Origin: Clostridia bacterium UC5.1-1D2
GTDB taxonomy: Bacteria > Bacillota > Clostridia > Lachnospirales > Lachnospiraceae
Reading direction: 5' to 3'
Assembly: GCA_001304855.1 (NCBI GenBank)
Contig: BBZN01000017.1
Span: forward strand, 28,907-92,906
Length of the DNA stretch: 64,000 nt
Shown piece after piece: positions 40,661 to 51,162 of this stretch (its first letter is position 1; each line of letters starts with the position of its first letter). Made by a program: the position numbers and the translations under genes. Below the pieces are notes generated by a model. It saw only the letters and a program-made list of their open reading frames with translations, was not told the DNA's origin and ran no database searches.

Positions 40661-42061
40661 ATGGCAAAAAAAAGAACAAGAAAGTCGTGCGGTATAGACG
40701 GCCGCTGAATATCAATGTAGGCATGATTATCTTTGCTATTATATTCCTTTATCTGGTATTCAGCGTCTCCACCTATTTGAAACGTGAGAAGATCCAGTTT
40801 TATGAGGTGGTGGAGGGCGGTATTGTAAACAATAAGATTTATACCGGACTGATACTCAGAGAGGAACAGGTAAAACTGCGGACCGCACCGGTTATATCAA
40901 TTATTATCTGCGGGAAGGAAAAAGAGCTTCCGTGGGGAGCAGAATTTACTCATTAGATGAAACGGGAACGTTGGAAAACCTTTTAAAGGAGAATGCAGAA
41001 GCAGGGGGCGCTTCCCTGTCTTCGGAGAATCTGTCCGATCTTAAAAAGCAGCTGTCCTCCTTTGTTCTGTCCTTTGAACCGGCCAATTTTGCATCTATCT
41101 ATGACGCCAGGCTGTCCCTGGAAACTTCGGTGATGGAATACTCCAGTTTCAGCGCTCTGGATCAGCTGGACAAGCTGGCCAAAGAGTCGGGCAATCTTTT
41201 TCAGCAGGTGAAATCCGACGTGTCGGGAGTTGTCTCCTATGGCATTGATTCCTATGAATCTATGAAGCCGCCGGATGTGACTGCGGAAATTTTTGACAGG
41301 AGCGGCTATAATAAAACGATTAAAAAGTCGGGAGATCTTATTGACAGCGGTACTCCCGCATACAAGATTATCACTTCGGGAAACTGGTCGGTTATCTTTC
41401 CTCTGTCGGCGGAGGATGGGGCTCTCTTTGCAGACAGGACTGTCTTGCGGGTTAATTTTAAAGATGAATCCATGAGCACAGTGGAGCTTACTCCACAATC
41501 ACCGGTGCAGACGGGGCTGCCTATGGCAAACTGGATTTCACGAAATATATGGAACAGTTTATATCCGACCGTTTTGTGGACTTTGAGATACAGACGGAAC
41601 AGGTTCAGGGATTAAAAATTCCTATCAGCGCAGTGACAGACAAGAACTTTTATCTGATACCGGTTGAATATATGACCCAGGGAGGAGATTCCACCGATAC
41701 GGGATTTAACAAAGAAGTGTACAATGAGAACGGAACTTCCGTTGTTTTTGCCCCCACTACCATATACTATTCCGACGAGGAATATTATTATGTGGATATG
41801 GATGAAGAGGACGGCTTTAAAGCCGGAGATTACGTGGTAAAGCCTCAGTCCAATGATCGGTATCAAATCGGAAGAACCGCATCGTTGAAGGGCGTTTACA
41901 ATATTAATAAAGGATATACTATATTCAAACAAATTGATGTGCTGGATTCCAACAGCGAGTTCTATACTGTGCGCAAGAATATGAGTTATGGTCTTTCCGT
42001 ATATGACCATATTGTGCTGGACGCTTCCATGGTGGAGGAGGGACAGCTGCTGTACCAGTAA
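40661..42061 (+). CDS. HlyD-like membrane protein (three frameshifts)
   Basis: The best start is the ATG at 40661, which has AAAAAGGAGAG upstream; with nine rather than eight A in the run at 40666 it reads MAKKKNKKVVRYRRPLNINVG, then a membrane helix (MIIFAIIFLYLVFSV) and an extracytoplasmic beta/coiled-coil domain. Further breaks lie near 40880 and 41500. Corrected length is 467. The form recalls a HlyD-type adaptor, but no transporter genes are adjacent; the neighbours yggS and sepF suggest an envelope or division link. Function unknown. Confidence 0.65.
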
Positions 42062-42085
42062 AACAGAGAAAGGCAGGTAAATACC

Positions 42086-42765
42086 ATGATAAAGACACAG
42101 TTGGAGGAAGTAAGGGAACATGTAGAGGCAGCTTGCCTCAGAGCAGGCAGAAAGCCTTCAGAGGTAACACTGATTGCAGTGAGTAAGACGAAACCGGTTC
42201 CTATGCTTAAGGAGGCCTATGACTGCGGGGCAAGAGACTTTGGGGAAAACAAGGTTCAGGAAATTGTTACTAAAAACCGGAGCTGCCTGAGGATATCCGC
42301 TGGCATATGATTGGCCATCTCCAGCGCAACAAGGTGAATCAGGTCATTGACAAGGCCGTCCTCATCCATTCCGTAGATTCCCTGCGTTTGGCGCAGCAGA
42401 TAGAGAGTGATGCGGCCAGAAAGGGCCTGGATGTGGATATTCTTCTGGAGGTTAATGTCGCAAGAGAGGAAAGTAAATACGGATTTCTGATGGAGGAAGT
42501 GGAGGAAGCGGTTATGACGATTAAAGATTTTCCTCATGTGCACATCAAGGGCCTTATGACAATTGCGCCTTTTGTAGAGAATCCAGAAGAAAATCGGGAA
42601 ATTTTTAAAAAATTATTTGATTTTGCTGTTGACATAGGTAGCAAAAACATTGATAATGTTACTATGGATGTGCTTTCAATGGGAATGACTGGGGATTATG
42701 AGGTTGCCATTGAGGAGGGCGCAACTATGGTGAGAGTCGGCACCGGCATCTTCGGTGCACGATAA
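42086..42765 (+). CDS. yggS: YggS/YlmE-family PLP-binding homeostasis protein (one frameshift)
   Basis: It reads [31 protein letters not shown], with the PLP lysine in SKTKP, then [27 protein letters not shown] and [28 protein letters not shown]. One A is missing near 42277; corrected length 226. It buffers pyridoxal phosphate and amino-acid pools. It precedes sepF, a conserved Firmicute order. Confidence 0.93.
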
Positions 42766-42809
42766 GGTGCGCTTCCCAGAGTGCACGAATAGAGATTGGA
42801 GAGTGTAAG

Positions 42810-43317
42810 ATGAGTCTGTTAGGTAAGTTAATGGATACCATGAGATTAAGTCCTGAAGAAGATGAGGATGACTACTACCTGGACGATGACTTTGATGAGG
42901 AAGTACCCCGCAAGATTGTTCTCAAAGAGAAATACGGAGTATGACGAAGATGAAGAGCAGGACAAGCCTCGGTTTTTAGGAAAATCCAGTCCAAAGGTAG
43001 TGCCAATGAGACGCAGCATGGAGGTCACCATGATAAAGCCCACTTCCATGGAGGACTCCAGGGATATCTGTGACTACCTGCTGGCCGGAAAAGCTGTGGT
43101 TTTAAATATGGAGGGGATTCATACGGAGGTGGCTCAGAGAATCATCGATTTTACATCCGGGGCGACTTATTCCATGAATGGGAATTTACAAAAGATATCC
43201 AACTATATCTTTATTGCGACGCCTGATTCTGTAGAATTGTCCGGTGATTTTCAGGATATCCTGGCTGCAGGAGGCGCTATGGGCATGGATGTGTCCGGCC
43301 TTAATATCCGTTTATAA
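42810..43317 (+). CDS. sepF: Cell division protein SepF (one frameshift)
   Basis: The N-terminal amphipathic helix (MSLLGKLMDTMRL), an acidic linker, and the C-terminal FtsZ-binding domain (MIKPTSMEDSRDICDYLLAGKAVVLNMEGIHTEVAQRIIDFTSGATYSMNG) are all present. A C-run near 42908 appears one base too long; corrected length 168. SepF tethers and bundles FtsZ at the septum. Confidence 0.92.
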
Positions 43318-43352
43318 TACATAGGGAGCATGAAGACTATATGGACGTAACG

Positions 43353-43377
43353 CGGCAGACCCTTGAGGCGTCTGCCG
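43353..43377 (+). other. Strong hairpin between sepF and aroB
   Basis: CGGCAGAC (43353-43360) pairs perfectly with GTCTGCCG (43370-43377) around a 9-nt loop. It lacks a good U-tract (ATTTGTCG follows), so it may be a weak terminator or an mRNA stabiliser. Confidence 0.5.
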
Positions 43378-43403
43378 ATTTGTCGTTAAGGAGGTAACCT
43401 AAG

Positions 43404-44501
43404 ATGGCTGACAAACTAAGTGTATGCAGGGAAGGCCTGCCGATTTATGATATTGTACTGGAGAATTCCTTTGCAGGGTTGGAGAAGGAAGTGGATAAGC
43501 TCTCGCTTAAAGACAGAAAAATCTGTATTGTAACCGATTCTAACGTTGCCGGGCTCTATCTGGAGGAAGTGAAGGAGAGGCTGGAGTCCTGCTGCAGGCA
43601 GATCTCAGTCTTTGTGTTTCCAGCAGGGGAGGAGAACAAGAATCTGGATACGGTAAGGAGGCTGTATGAGCATTTGATCCTGGAGCAGTTTGACAGAAAA
43701 GACATGCTGGCTGCCCTTGGAGGCGGCGTGGTGGGGGATCTCTGCGGTTTCGGGGCGGCAACCTATTTGAGAGGCATCGATTTCTTTCAGATTCCCACCA
43801 CCTTGCTGGCTCAGGTGGATTCCAGTATCGGAGGCAAAACAGGGGTGGATTTTGACGCCTACAAGAATATGGTAGGAGCTTTCCATATGCCAAAGCTTGT
43901 ATACACCAATCTTGAAACCCTTAAAACCCTTACTGAGGAGCAGTTCTCTTCCGGCATGGGCGAGGTCATCAAACACGGACTTATAAAGAATAAGGCGTAT
44001 TACCAGTGGCTTAAGGACAATCGCAAAGGAATTTTAAACCGCAATTTGGATCTGTGCCGGAAGATGGTTTACGAGAGCAACCTCATTAAAAAACAGGTGG
44101 TGGAGAAGGACCCTACAGAGCAGGGCGAGCGAGCGCTTTTAAACTTCGGCCATACCTTGGGCCATGCAGTTGAAAAATCTATGGATTTTTCTATGCTACA
44201 CGGGCATTGCGTGGGCCTGGGCGCCATAGCCGCCGCATACATTTCCAAAATCCGGGGTATGCTGTCCCAGAAGGAATGGGACGATATCAGGGATACGTTT
44301 AAGTCCTTTAATCTGCCGGTTCATGTTGACGGGCTGGCCTGGGAAGAGATATTCCAGGCTGCGAAACGGGATAAAAAAATGGATGCAGGCATAGTTAAAT
44401 TCATTCTTCTGGAATCAACGGGGAATGCATATGTGGATAAGACTGTAAAGGAAGAAGAGATGCAGGCGGGATTTGCATGCATAGGAGGAAGTAAAGAATG
44501 A
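43404..44501 (+). CDS. aroB: 3-dehydroquinate synthase
   Basis: Intact, 365 residues: FPAGEENKNLDTV, LGGGVVGDLCGFGAATYLRGIDFFQIPTTLLAQVDSSIGGKTGVD, GMGEVIKHGLI, and LLNFGHTLGHAVE with the zinc-binding histidines. It cyclises DAHP to dehydroquinate in the shikimate pathway. Other aromatic genes are not adjacent. AAGGAGG precedes the ATG; the stop overlaps lspA. Confidence 0.96.
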   Translation: MADKLSVCREGLPIYDIVLENSFAGLEKEVDKLSLKDRKICIVTDSNVAGLYLEEVKERLESCCRQISVFVFPAGEENKNLDTVRRLYEHLILEQFDRKDMLAALGGGVVGDLCGFGAATYLRGIDFFQIPTTLLAQVDSSIGGKTGVDFDAYKNMVGAFHMPKLVYTNLETLKTLTEEQFSSGMGEVIKHGLIKNKAYYQWLKDNRKGILNRNLDLCRKMVYESNLIKKQVVEKDPTEQGERALLNFGHTLGHAVEKSMDFSMLHGHCVGLGAIAAAYISKIRGMLSQKEWDDIRDTFKSFNLPVHVDGLAWEEIFQAAKRDKKMDAGIVKFILLESTGNAYVDKTVKEEEMQAGFACIGGSKE

Positions 44502-45021
44502 CAAGACAGAAACGCTCCATGATTTTCAGTTTTTAATAGGGTTTGTGATCCTGGTGGGACTGGACCAATGGACTAAGGGGCTTGCTGTAGCCCATCTGAA
44601 GGATCGGGCCCCTGCTGTGGTCTGGAAGGGCGTCTTTGAATTTTATTACTCAGAGAACAGGGGAGCGGCTTTTGGAATGATGCAGGAAAAGCAGCTGTTC
44701 TTTTTCCTCATCGCCCTTCTTGTGCTGGGAGCTGTTGCATATCTTATGTGGAAAATGCCTGTGGAGAGAAAGTATATGCCCCTGGCTCTGTGCCTGATGA
44801 TGGTCTGTGCAGGAGCTGTGGGCAATATGATAGACCGCGTCAGCCAGGGGTATGTGGTGGATTTTCTGTATTTTAAGCTGATCAATTTTCCAATCTTTAA
44901 TGTGGCGGACTGTTATGTGACCATAGCAGCGGCCTCTCTGGTGCTGCTCATCATGTTTCACTATAAGGACGAGGATTTGATGTGCTTTTCACTTAAAAAA
45001 AGGAGGAGTGAGCCCATTTGA
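44498..45021 (+). CDS. lspA: Lipoprotein signal peptidase LspA (one frameshift)
   Basis: Four membrane helices and the catalytic motifs GAVGNMIDRVSQGYVVDFLYF and NFPIFNVADCYVTIA, with the two Asp residues of signal peptidase II, are clear. The frame breaks near 44520 within the first helix (one base missing); the corrected product is 174 residues. The start ATG overlaps the aroB stop and follows AGGAGG. Confidence 0.94.
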
Positions 45022-45926
45022 AGCAGGAATTTTTCCCCACGGACCTGGAGTGTGACGTGAGGATTGACAAATATCTCTCTGCCCTCTGCCCGGATTTAAG
45101 CCGCTCCTATATCCAGAAGCTTCTTAAGTCAGGGCAGGTTCTGGTTAACGGAAGGAGCGTGAAAGCCAGCTATGTGGTTTGTGAGGAGGACCGCATAGAG
45201 CTGGAAGTCCCTCAGGCTGTGGAGCCTGAGATAGAAGCGGAGCCAATGGCTCTGGATATTCTATATGAAGACGAGGATATTATACTGATCAACAAACCCA
45301 AAGGGATGGTGGTTCATCCTGCCGCCGGTCACTACAGCCATACTCTGGTCAACGGGCTGATGTACCACTGCAAGGACCAGCTATCTGGAATAAACGGCGT
45401 CATGCGCCCCGGCATTGTCCACAGGATTGATATGGACACTACGGGGGTGCTGATCGTGTGTAAAAATGATCTGTCTCACAGCTCGATTGCAGCCCAGTTA
45501 AAGGATCATTCCATCACCAGACGGTATCAGGCCATTGTACACGGCGTCATAAAGGAGGATGAAGGGACTGTCAACGCCCCCATCGGCCGTCATCCCGTAC
45601 AGAGAAAGAAAATGAGTATCAATTACGACAGCGGCAGGGAGGCGGTGACTCACTACAGAGTGCTCCGCCGTTATAACCAGTTTACTTATGTGGAATGCAG
45701 GCTTGAGACAGGCCGTACCCATCAGATACGTGTCCATATGTCCGGCATCCACCATCCCCTTTTAGGCGATCAGGTCTATGGCCCCGCCAAATGTCCTGTG
45801 GCAGGACTTCAGGGACAGACGCTCCACGCCGGTGTCCTTGGGATTGTCCATCCGAGGACAGGCGTATATATGGAATTCAGCGCCCCTCTGCCGGAGTATT
45901 TTGAAAAACTTCTTAAAATACTGTAA
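45018..45926 (+). CDS. RluA-family pseudouridine synthase (RluD-like)
   Basis: The S4 RNA-binding domain (IDKYLSALCPDLSRSYIQKLLKSGQVLVNG, residues 14-45) precedes the catalytic domain with NKPKGMVVHPAAGHYSHTLVNGL, the HRIDMDTTGVLIVCK active-site Asp, RRYQAIVHG and ETGRTHQIRVHM. It is 302 residues, intact, and starts with TTG at 45018 after AGGAGG, overlapping lspA by 4 bp. lspA-rluD pairing is conserved in Firmicutes; the modified rRNA position is not known here. Confidence 0.92.
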   Translation: MKQEFFPTDLECDVRIDKYLSALCPDLSRSYIQKLLKSGQVLVNGRSVKASYVVCEEDRIELEVPQAVEPEIEAEPMALDILYEDEDIILINKPKGMVVHPAAGHYSHTLVNGLMYHCKDQLSGINGVMRPGIVHRIDMDTTGVLIVCKNDLSHSSIAAQLKDHSITRRYQAIVHGVIKEDEGTVNAPIGRHPVQRKKMSINYDSGREAVTHYRVLRRYNQFTYVECRLETGRTHQIRVHMSGIHHPLLGDQVYGPAKCPVAGLQGQTLHAGVLGIVHPRTGVYMEFSAPLPEYFEKLLKIL

Positions 45927-46027
45927 TTTGCGGGCTCTTTTGTCGGTATAAATGGGGGATTCACAGAGACGCTATCAGACAAGTTGTCACTTTTGTTAAA
46001 AAGCTTCAGGATATTTTATGCTTTTTT

Positions 46028-46067
46028 GTACATTTCTATGTACTTTTCAGAATTTTTGAGTTATAAT
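46028..46067 (+). promoter_or_regulatory. Promoter region with palindrome upstream of the cytidylate-kinase-like gene
   Basis: A TATAAT hexamer lies at 46062-46067 in AT-rich DNA; the -35 is poor. GTACAT (46028-46033) and ATGTAC (46038-46043) form an inverted repeat where a -35 would be, which suggests control by a DNA-binding protein. Confidence 0.4.
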
Positions 46068-46129
46068 ATTTAATAGATAAAATATGACTCACTTAGGCAT
46101 GACATATGTTGCAGAAAGGGGAATGTTCA

Positions 46130-46766
46130 ATGACTAATAATCTTGTTATTACAATAGGCAGACAATGCGGCAGCGGAGGTAAGTTAATCGGAGAGATGCT
46201 GGCGGAGAAGATGGGCGTTAAGTGTTATGACAAGGAATTGTTATCCATGGCCGCAAAGCACAGCGGGCTTTGTGAAGAGCTTTTTGAAAAGCATGACGAG
46301 CGTCCCACCAGCAGTTTTCTTTATTCTCTGGTTATGGATTCCTATTCTATGGGTTATACGGCCTCAGGATATTCCGATATGCCCATCAACCACAAGATTT
46401 TTCTGGCACAGTTTGACACGATTAAAAAGCTGGCGGACGAGAGTTCCTGCGTTATGGTAGGCCGCTGCGCAGACTATGCTCTGGAGGATTACCCCAATGT
46501 AGTCAGCGTATTCATCACTGGAGATGACAGGGATAAGCTGGACCGCCTCAAAGAGCTCTACAAGGTAGATGAATCCAAAGCCAAGGATATTATGATCAAG
46601 ACCGACAAACAGCGCTCCAACTATTATAATTATTATTCCAACAAGAAGTGGAGCGACCCGCGCAGCTACGACCTCTGTATCAACAGCAGTAAATCGGCCC
46701 GGAGGGGCCGTGGAGGTTATTATGAATTTTGCAGAAGTCAAGCAGCGGTGGAATAAGCAGAAATAA
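46130..46766 (+). CDS. Cytidylate-kinase-like protein (two frameshifts near the end)
   Basis: ITIGRQCGSGGKLIGEMLAEKMGVKCYDKELL is the P-loop and start of the cytidylate_kin2 family; CVMVGRCADYAL, VSVFITG and SYDLCINSSKIG follow. Unlike true Cmk it lacks the long NMP-binding insertion. The frame breaks near 46690 and 46704 (A and G runs one base short); the corrected end is ...EVKQRWNKQK, 212 residues. Start ATG 46130 follows AAAGGGG. Its in vivo substrate is unproven. Confidence 0.82.
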
Positions 46767-46810
46767 CACAAAACCATTGATTACAGGCCTGGGATCTCGG
46801 ACGGTACTGG

Positions 46811-46862
46811 GGCCCCCGGATATCGGACTCATCAAAAGATGAGACGGAATCCGGCCTTCTTT
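46811..46862 (+). terminator. Terminator between the kinase-like gene and glmS
   Basis: CCGGAT (46816-46821) pairs with ATCCGG (46849-46854) and CTCATC (46828-46833) with GATGAG (46838-46843), with an AAAA loop, ending in CCTTCTTT. It lies between convergent genes. Confidence 0.72.
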
Positions 46863-46868
46863 AGTGGC

Positions 46869-48694
46869 TTATTCTACCGTTACCGACTTTGCAAGATTTC
46901 TGGGCTGATCCACATCCAGATTTTTTCCCACAGAGGCATAGTAAGCGATGAGCTGGAGAATTACCGCAATGGGGAATACGGTAAAACGGTCCTCCAGGCT
47001 GGGAATCTGAATCAGGTCATCGGCCACTCCCTCCTCCACAGAGGCATTTTCCTTTGTCAGGAGAATGATATAGGCGCCTCTGGCCTTCACTTCCCGCACA
47101 TTGGATATGGTTTTGGCAAAGATGGACTCCTGAGTGGCAATGGCAATTACGGGAACATCGTCGGTAATGAGAGCAATGGTTCCGTGTTTCAGCTCTCCGG
47201 CTGCATAGGCTTCCGCATGAATATAAGATATTTCCTTCAGCTTCAGAGCGCCCTCCAGGGAGAAGGCGTAGTCCAGGCCCCGGCCGATAAAAAATGTATC
47301 CTGTTCCCTGACAAGGTGTCTTACAAGCGATTTAATCCTGCTCTCCTGGGCAATCATCTTTTTCATAGCAGGGACAGCCTCCAGCAATTCCCTGGTGAAC
47401 GCCTTTGCCTCCTCCTCATTGAATGCGCCCCGCGTTAAAGCCATACGGCAGCCTATCATGTACAGGGCGGCCAGCTGGACAGAGTAGGCTTTTGTGCTGG
47501 CCACCGCTATCTCCGGACCTGCATGGGAATAGAGCACGTAATCGCTTTCCCTGGCAATGGTAGAGCCTTTACATTTACAATGGACAGGGTGGTTGCTCCC
47601 AGGCTCTGAGCCAGGCTCATGGCAGCCAGGGTATCGATGGTTTCCCCGGACTGGGAGATGATGATCGCAAGGGTATTCTTGTCAACGAGAGGATTCTCAT
47701 AGCGGAATTCCGATGCAACAGACACTGTGACGGGAATCCGCAAAAGGGGCTCCATCAGCGCTCTGGCAACCATTCCTGCATGCATGGCCGTACCGCAGGC
47801 AATGATGCGTATCTGGCTGCACCGGGTAAAAATCTGATCCGGAATACAGTCCGCTGTAAAGTCGGGCACACCGCCCAAGAGACGGGGAAGGATGGTATTG
47901 TGAAGGGCGTCCGGCTGCTCATGGATCTCCTTCAGCATAAAATGGGGATATCCGTTTTTCATGGCTGCATCCATATTCCAGTTAACTTCCATCATCTCTG
48001 GCTCCACACGGCTGCATCCCATGTCATAGACCCTGGCTTTATAAGGAGTCAGGCGGAGAATATGGCCTTCAGGCACTACAAAGTATTCCTTTGTGTAGGT
48101 GATCAGAGCAGTCAGATCCGAGGCTACCATAGCGCCGGAGGAGGTATATGCGGCTACCAGCGGGCTTACGTGGCGCACTGCATAGATTTCTCCGGGACGG
48201 TCGTCAAAAAGTATACAAAAGCCGTAGGAGCCCTGAAGTTTCTCAGTAAATCCGGCAATGGCAGTGAGAGGATCCCGTCCGCATTTCTCATATACTGAAT
48301 CCAGCACACCGGCAGCCACCTCGCTGTCGGTCTGGGAGGCCAGCCGGCCCTGCAATCCGTATTTCTCTGTGAGCTGATGGTAATTTTCGATAATTCCATT
48401 GTGAATCAATGTCACCTGGCCGAAACGGTGCGGGTGTGCATTTTCGTCGGTAACGCCTCCGTGGGTGGCCCATCTGGTGTGTCCGATTCCGCAGTGGGAG
48501 ATATCCTCCCTTTTCTTTAAACAGTTCCTGAGGGCGGCTACCTTGCCTACCTTCTTTACAACTTTAATTTGGGATCCGGCGTCAAAATAAGCTATCCCTG
48601 CGCTGTCATATCCCCTGTATTCCAAACCGGCCAGTCCGTTTACAAGGATTTCCTTTGCATTCAAAGGTCCCGTATATCCGATAATTCCACACAT
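46869..48694 (-). CDS. glmS: Glutamine-fructose-6-phosphate aminotransferase (one frameshift)
   Basis: It makes glucosamine-6-phosphate for cell wall synthesis. The N-terminal glutaminase starts at Cys2 (MCGIIGYTG), with EYRGYDSAGI and GHTRWATHG; two SIS domains follow (ACGTAMHAG, SQSGETIDT, STKAYSVQL) and the terminus ...DQPRNLAKSVTVE is canonical. One G is missing near 47566; the corrected protein has 608 residues. Its mRNA leader carries a glmS ribozyme, so expression is controlled by the product. Confidence 0.97.
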
Positions 48695-48845
48695 AATGCC
48701 TTTCCTTCTTTCACCTTTTATTTCCCTGGAGCGTGTTTGTTAAATTCTGTTTATCCAAAAAAGACGCACGAAAATAAGCTGTCATGGACCGACAGTTTTT
48801 TAACGCTTCTATTGTTTCAGGGATTTTTTTCTGAATCCGGTTATA

Positions 48846-49013
48846 CCGCCTTTGTTTTGCAGTTGCCCGCATATTTAACGGCATATTACACGCCCGGACG
48901 GCATGGGAGAGTACCCGCCGAACACTTCGATAATCTCTCCTCCTCGTTAACCTCGCTGCCGGCAGCAGGCAAAAGCTGCTGTTCACGTTCCCGGCAAAAG
49001 GTGCATGGCGCTT
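48846..49013 (-). ncRNA. glmS glucosamine-6-phosphate-activated ribozyme
   Basis: On the minus strand the leader contains the cleavage-site sequence AAGCGCC (cleavage expected between 49012 and 49011), the conserved TTAACGAGG and GAGATTATCGAAGTG segments, TTCGGCGGGTACTCTCCC, and a 3' stem ending AAACAAAGGCGG. Order and spacing match the glmS ribozyme core helices P1-P2.2 and P3/P4. Self-cleavage on binding glucosamine-6-phosphate lowers glmS mRNA. It lies about 150 bp before the glmS start codon. Confidence 0.93.
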
Positions 49014-49056
49014 AGCTTTGCTATTGGCTTCTATTCCTCCTAAATAGAATGTGATT

Positions 49057-49085
49057 ATTATAGCTCACTCTATTTTATGCGTCAA
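49057..49085 (-). promoter_or_regulatory. Promoter of glmS
   Basis: Minus-strand TTGACG (49085-49080), 17 bp, TATAAT (49062-49057). Transcription would begin around 49050, just upstream of the ribozyme cleavage site, as usual. Confidence 0.8.
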
Positions 49086-49259
49086 CCGGAAATTGGTTTC
49101 CCCTTCGGAGCAGGATGATATCTTAATGATTACTTAAGAGTTTTTTAGTGTTTTTTTTTAATCTTTGTGTTATACTGCCTTAGAGTATATTTGAACATTT
49201 GCTTTGATAAGTCAAATACACCCTGAGAACAAATACACAGATTGCAGGATCCCAGGATT

Positions 49260-51140
49260 ATGATAGAAAAATTACGAAAGAAAGCTACAGATATTATTGA
49301 AAGCTGCAGATATGGGACAGTGAAAACTTCTGTTTTTCTGGCTGCAGTTTTTGGCGGATGCCTTGTTTCTTTTTTGCCGGACAATATGTTCAGTCCGCTG
49401 CTGAAAAGGCTGCCGCCTCAGATAAAAACGGAACACCAGCAACCCCCTCAGAGGCGGCTGTCCAGTCAGGAGCACTGACGGCTACGCCTTCCTTTTTGTT
49501 TCCGTCTGTGGCCTCCTACTCCGATGCAGAACCCGCAAATGCGGAAATGATGCGCCCGGATCAACTGAATCTGGCCTGGTTATATGAGGAAGGAGAGGAC
49601 AGCTCACAGCCCTCGGACAGTATGGCCGGAAAACTTTATAATAAACTTGCAGTTAAGGATGCGCAGTGGATTTCGGGTATTTATGATTTATATAATTACA
49701 CCCCAGAGCAGGCGGCGCCTCTGCTGGGATTACCCATTGAAGCGGTAACTGCTCCCTCCGGTATTATAGAGGATTTTAAACGTATACAGGTGCAGTTTAC
49801 GACGGAGACGGGCAGGAATCCGGCGGCAGTTCCAATGCCAGAAGCATCGTCTCCATGGCGAATACCCTCCATTACTACGGCGCTTTGGAATCTATGGAAG
49901 ATCTGGACGCATATGTATCAAAACTATGGGATGATTCGCACAGTTACAGCGTGGAACTGGCGATATATACTACTGTGACGGAAGCTGTCTGCTGGAGAAA
50001 GAGGAGCATACGGAGGAAGCCGCCGCCGGCGGTGTGGACAGGCCGCTGGCTTCGGAGATGGAAGCCGGGGCCGGAGGCAGTCCGGCTCAGGAATCTGAAA
50101 ACGGCAGCAGAACAACGATCCCCAGGCTTTGGACGGCGGCAGCCAAGCCCAAAATTCCGATGCAGGAGGCGAGTCCCAGGCTTCGGGCGGCGGCAGTGAA
50201 GCCCGGAAATTCCGATGCAGGAGGCGAGTCCCAGGCTTTGGACGGCGGCAGCCAAGCCCAAAATTCCGGCGCAGGGGGCGAGTCTCAGGCTTCGGGCGGC
50301 GGAGCCAGCCGGTGGAGAGTGGCAGTGGAGGAAAGGCTTCGGGTTCAGGCAGCACAGGTCCCGGTCAGGCCCCTTCCTCAGCTTCAGACATAGAAAAGGG
50401 TGAGGGCGACGAAAACTCCCGGTGTCCCGGCCATCTGGATCTCTCCATACATATCACAATAAAGGGGCTGCGGGAAAGGGCCAGTCTCTATGAAGCAGAT
50501 CCCCTCAACCCCTCTTTGGAAAGTTCTCCCGGAGATTGGCAGGGCTGGAATGATACGGCCAGAGGCTGGGTAGAGACTCTCGACAGTCAGGATTGGTACG
50601 GGCTCTACGGGCTTAATACGACAGCCCTTTTGATGGGCAATCCCTTAACCTCATCTGAGATTGACACCTATATGAGTATGCTCCCTGACGATGCAAGCCC
50701 TATGAGAAGAGCCTTTGTGAAATATGCCCTGACTTCTGTAGGGAAAATCCCTTATTACTGGGGCGGGAAGCCCACAGCTCCCGGATATACAGGCAATGAT
50801 TTCGGAAGCGTAATGACTCCGGACGAGGACGGACGCTTTCTGCGGGGCCTGGACTGCTCAGGATGGGTGAACTGGGTTTACTGGTCGGGTTACAGGCAGG
50901 GGGCTGGGTTCGGAAAGTACGGGAACCCTTGTAGGCAGCGGAACGGCAGTTTCCAAGTCCCAGCTCATCCCCGGTGATATCTGCATCCGCACCGGGCCGG
51001 TGGGACATGTAGTTATATTCCTTGGCTGGACGGCAGATGGAAAAATGCTGTGCATTCAGGAAACTACAGGAAATGCCAACAATGTTGAAGTGGGGATTGT
51101 AGCTTCTGACTGGAATAGTTACCGCCGGATTATAGACTAA
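49260..51140 (+). CDS. Secreted/anchored NlpC/P60 (C40) peptidase with low-complexity repeats (several frameshifts)
   Basis: An N-terminal membrane helix (VKTSVFLAAVFGGCLVSFL), an uncharacterised middle region (residues ~60-280), a Gly/Ser/Gln-rich repeat linker, and a C-terminal NlpC/P60 domain with catalytic Cys in GLDCSGWVNWVYW and His in PVGHVVIFLGW define it. The frame breaks at about seven places (near 49373, 49825, 49990, 50118, 50210, 50307, 50920), all consistent with one-base errors. The product would be about 626 residues. It should cleave D-Glu-mesoDap-type stem peptide bonds. The start ATG 49260 has only a weak ribosome-binding site. Confidence 0.75.
50123..50303 (+). repeat. 54-bp tandem repeat (18-residue units) in the NlpC/P60 linker
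   Basis: Three full units begin at 50123, 50177 and 50232 and a partial unit begins at 50286. The encoded unit is QA(L/S)(D/G)GGS(Q/E)A(Q/R)NS(D/G)AGGES. Units 1 and 3 are 54 bp; unit 2 is 55 bp because of one extra base, which breaks the frame as written. Near-identical DNA suggests recent unit duplication. Confidence 0.85.
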
Positions 51141-51162
51141 AATAGATAAAGAGGTACCAGAC

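Noticed and set aside
40661..40700. Programmed frameshifting at the A8 run
   Set aside because: The same kind of one-base change occurs in dozens of unrelated genes without stimulatory structures, so error is the simpler explanation.
50123..50303. CRISPR-like repeats
   Set aside because: Units are directly adjacent with no unique spacers, are in a coding region, and no cas gene is near.
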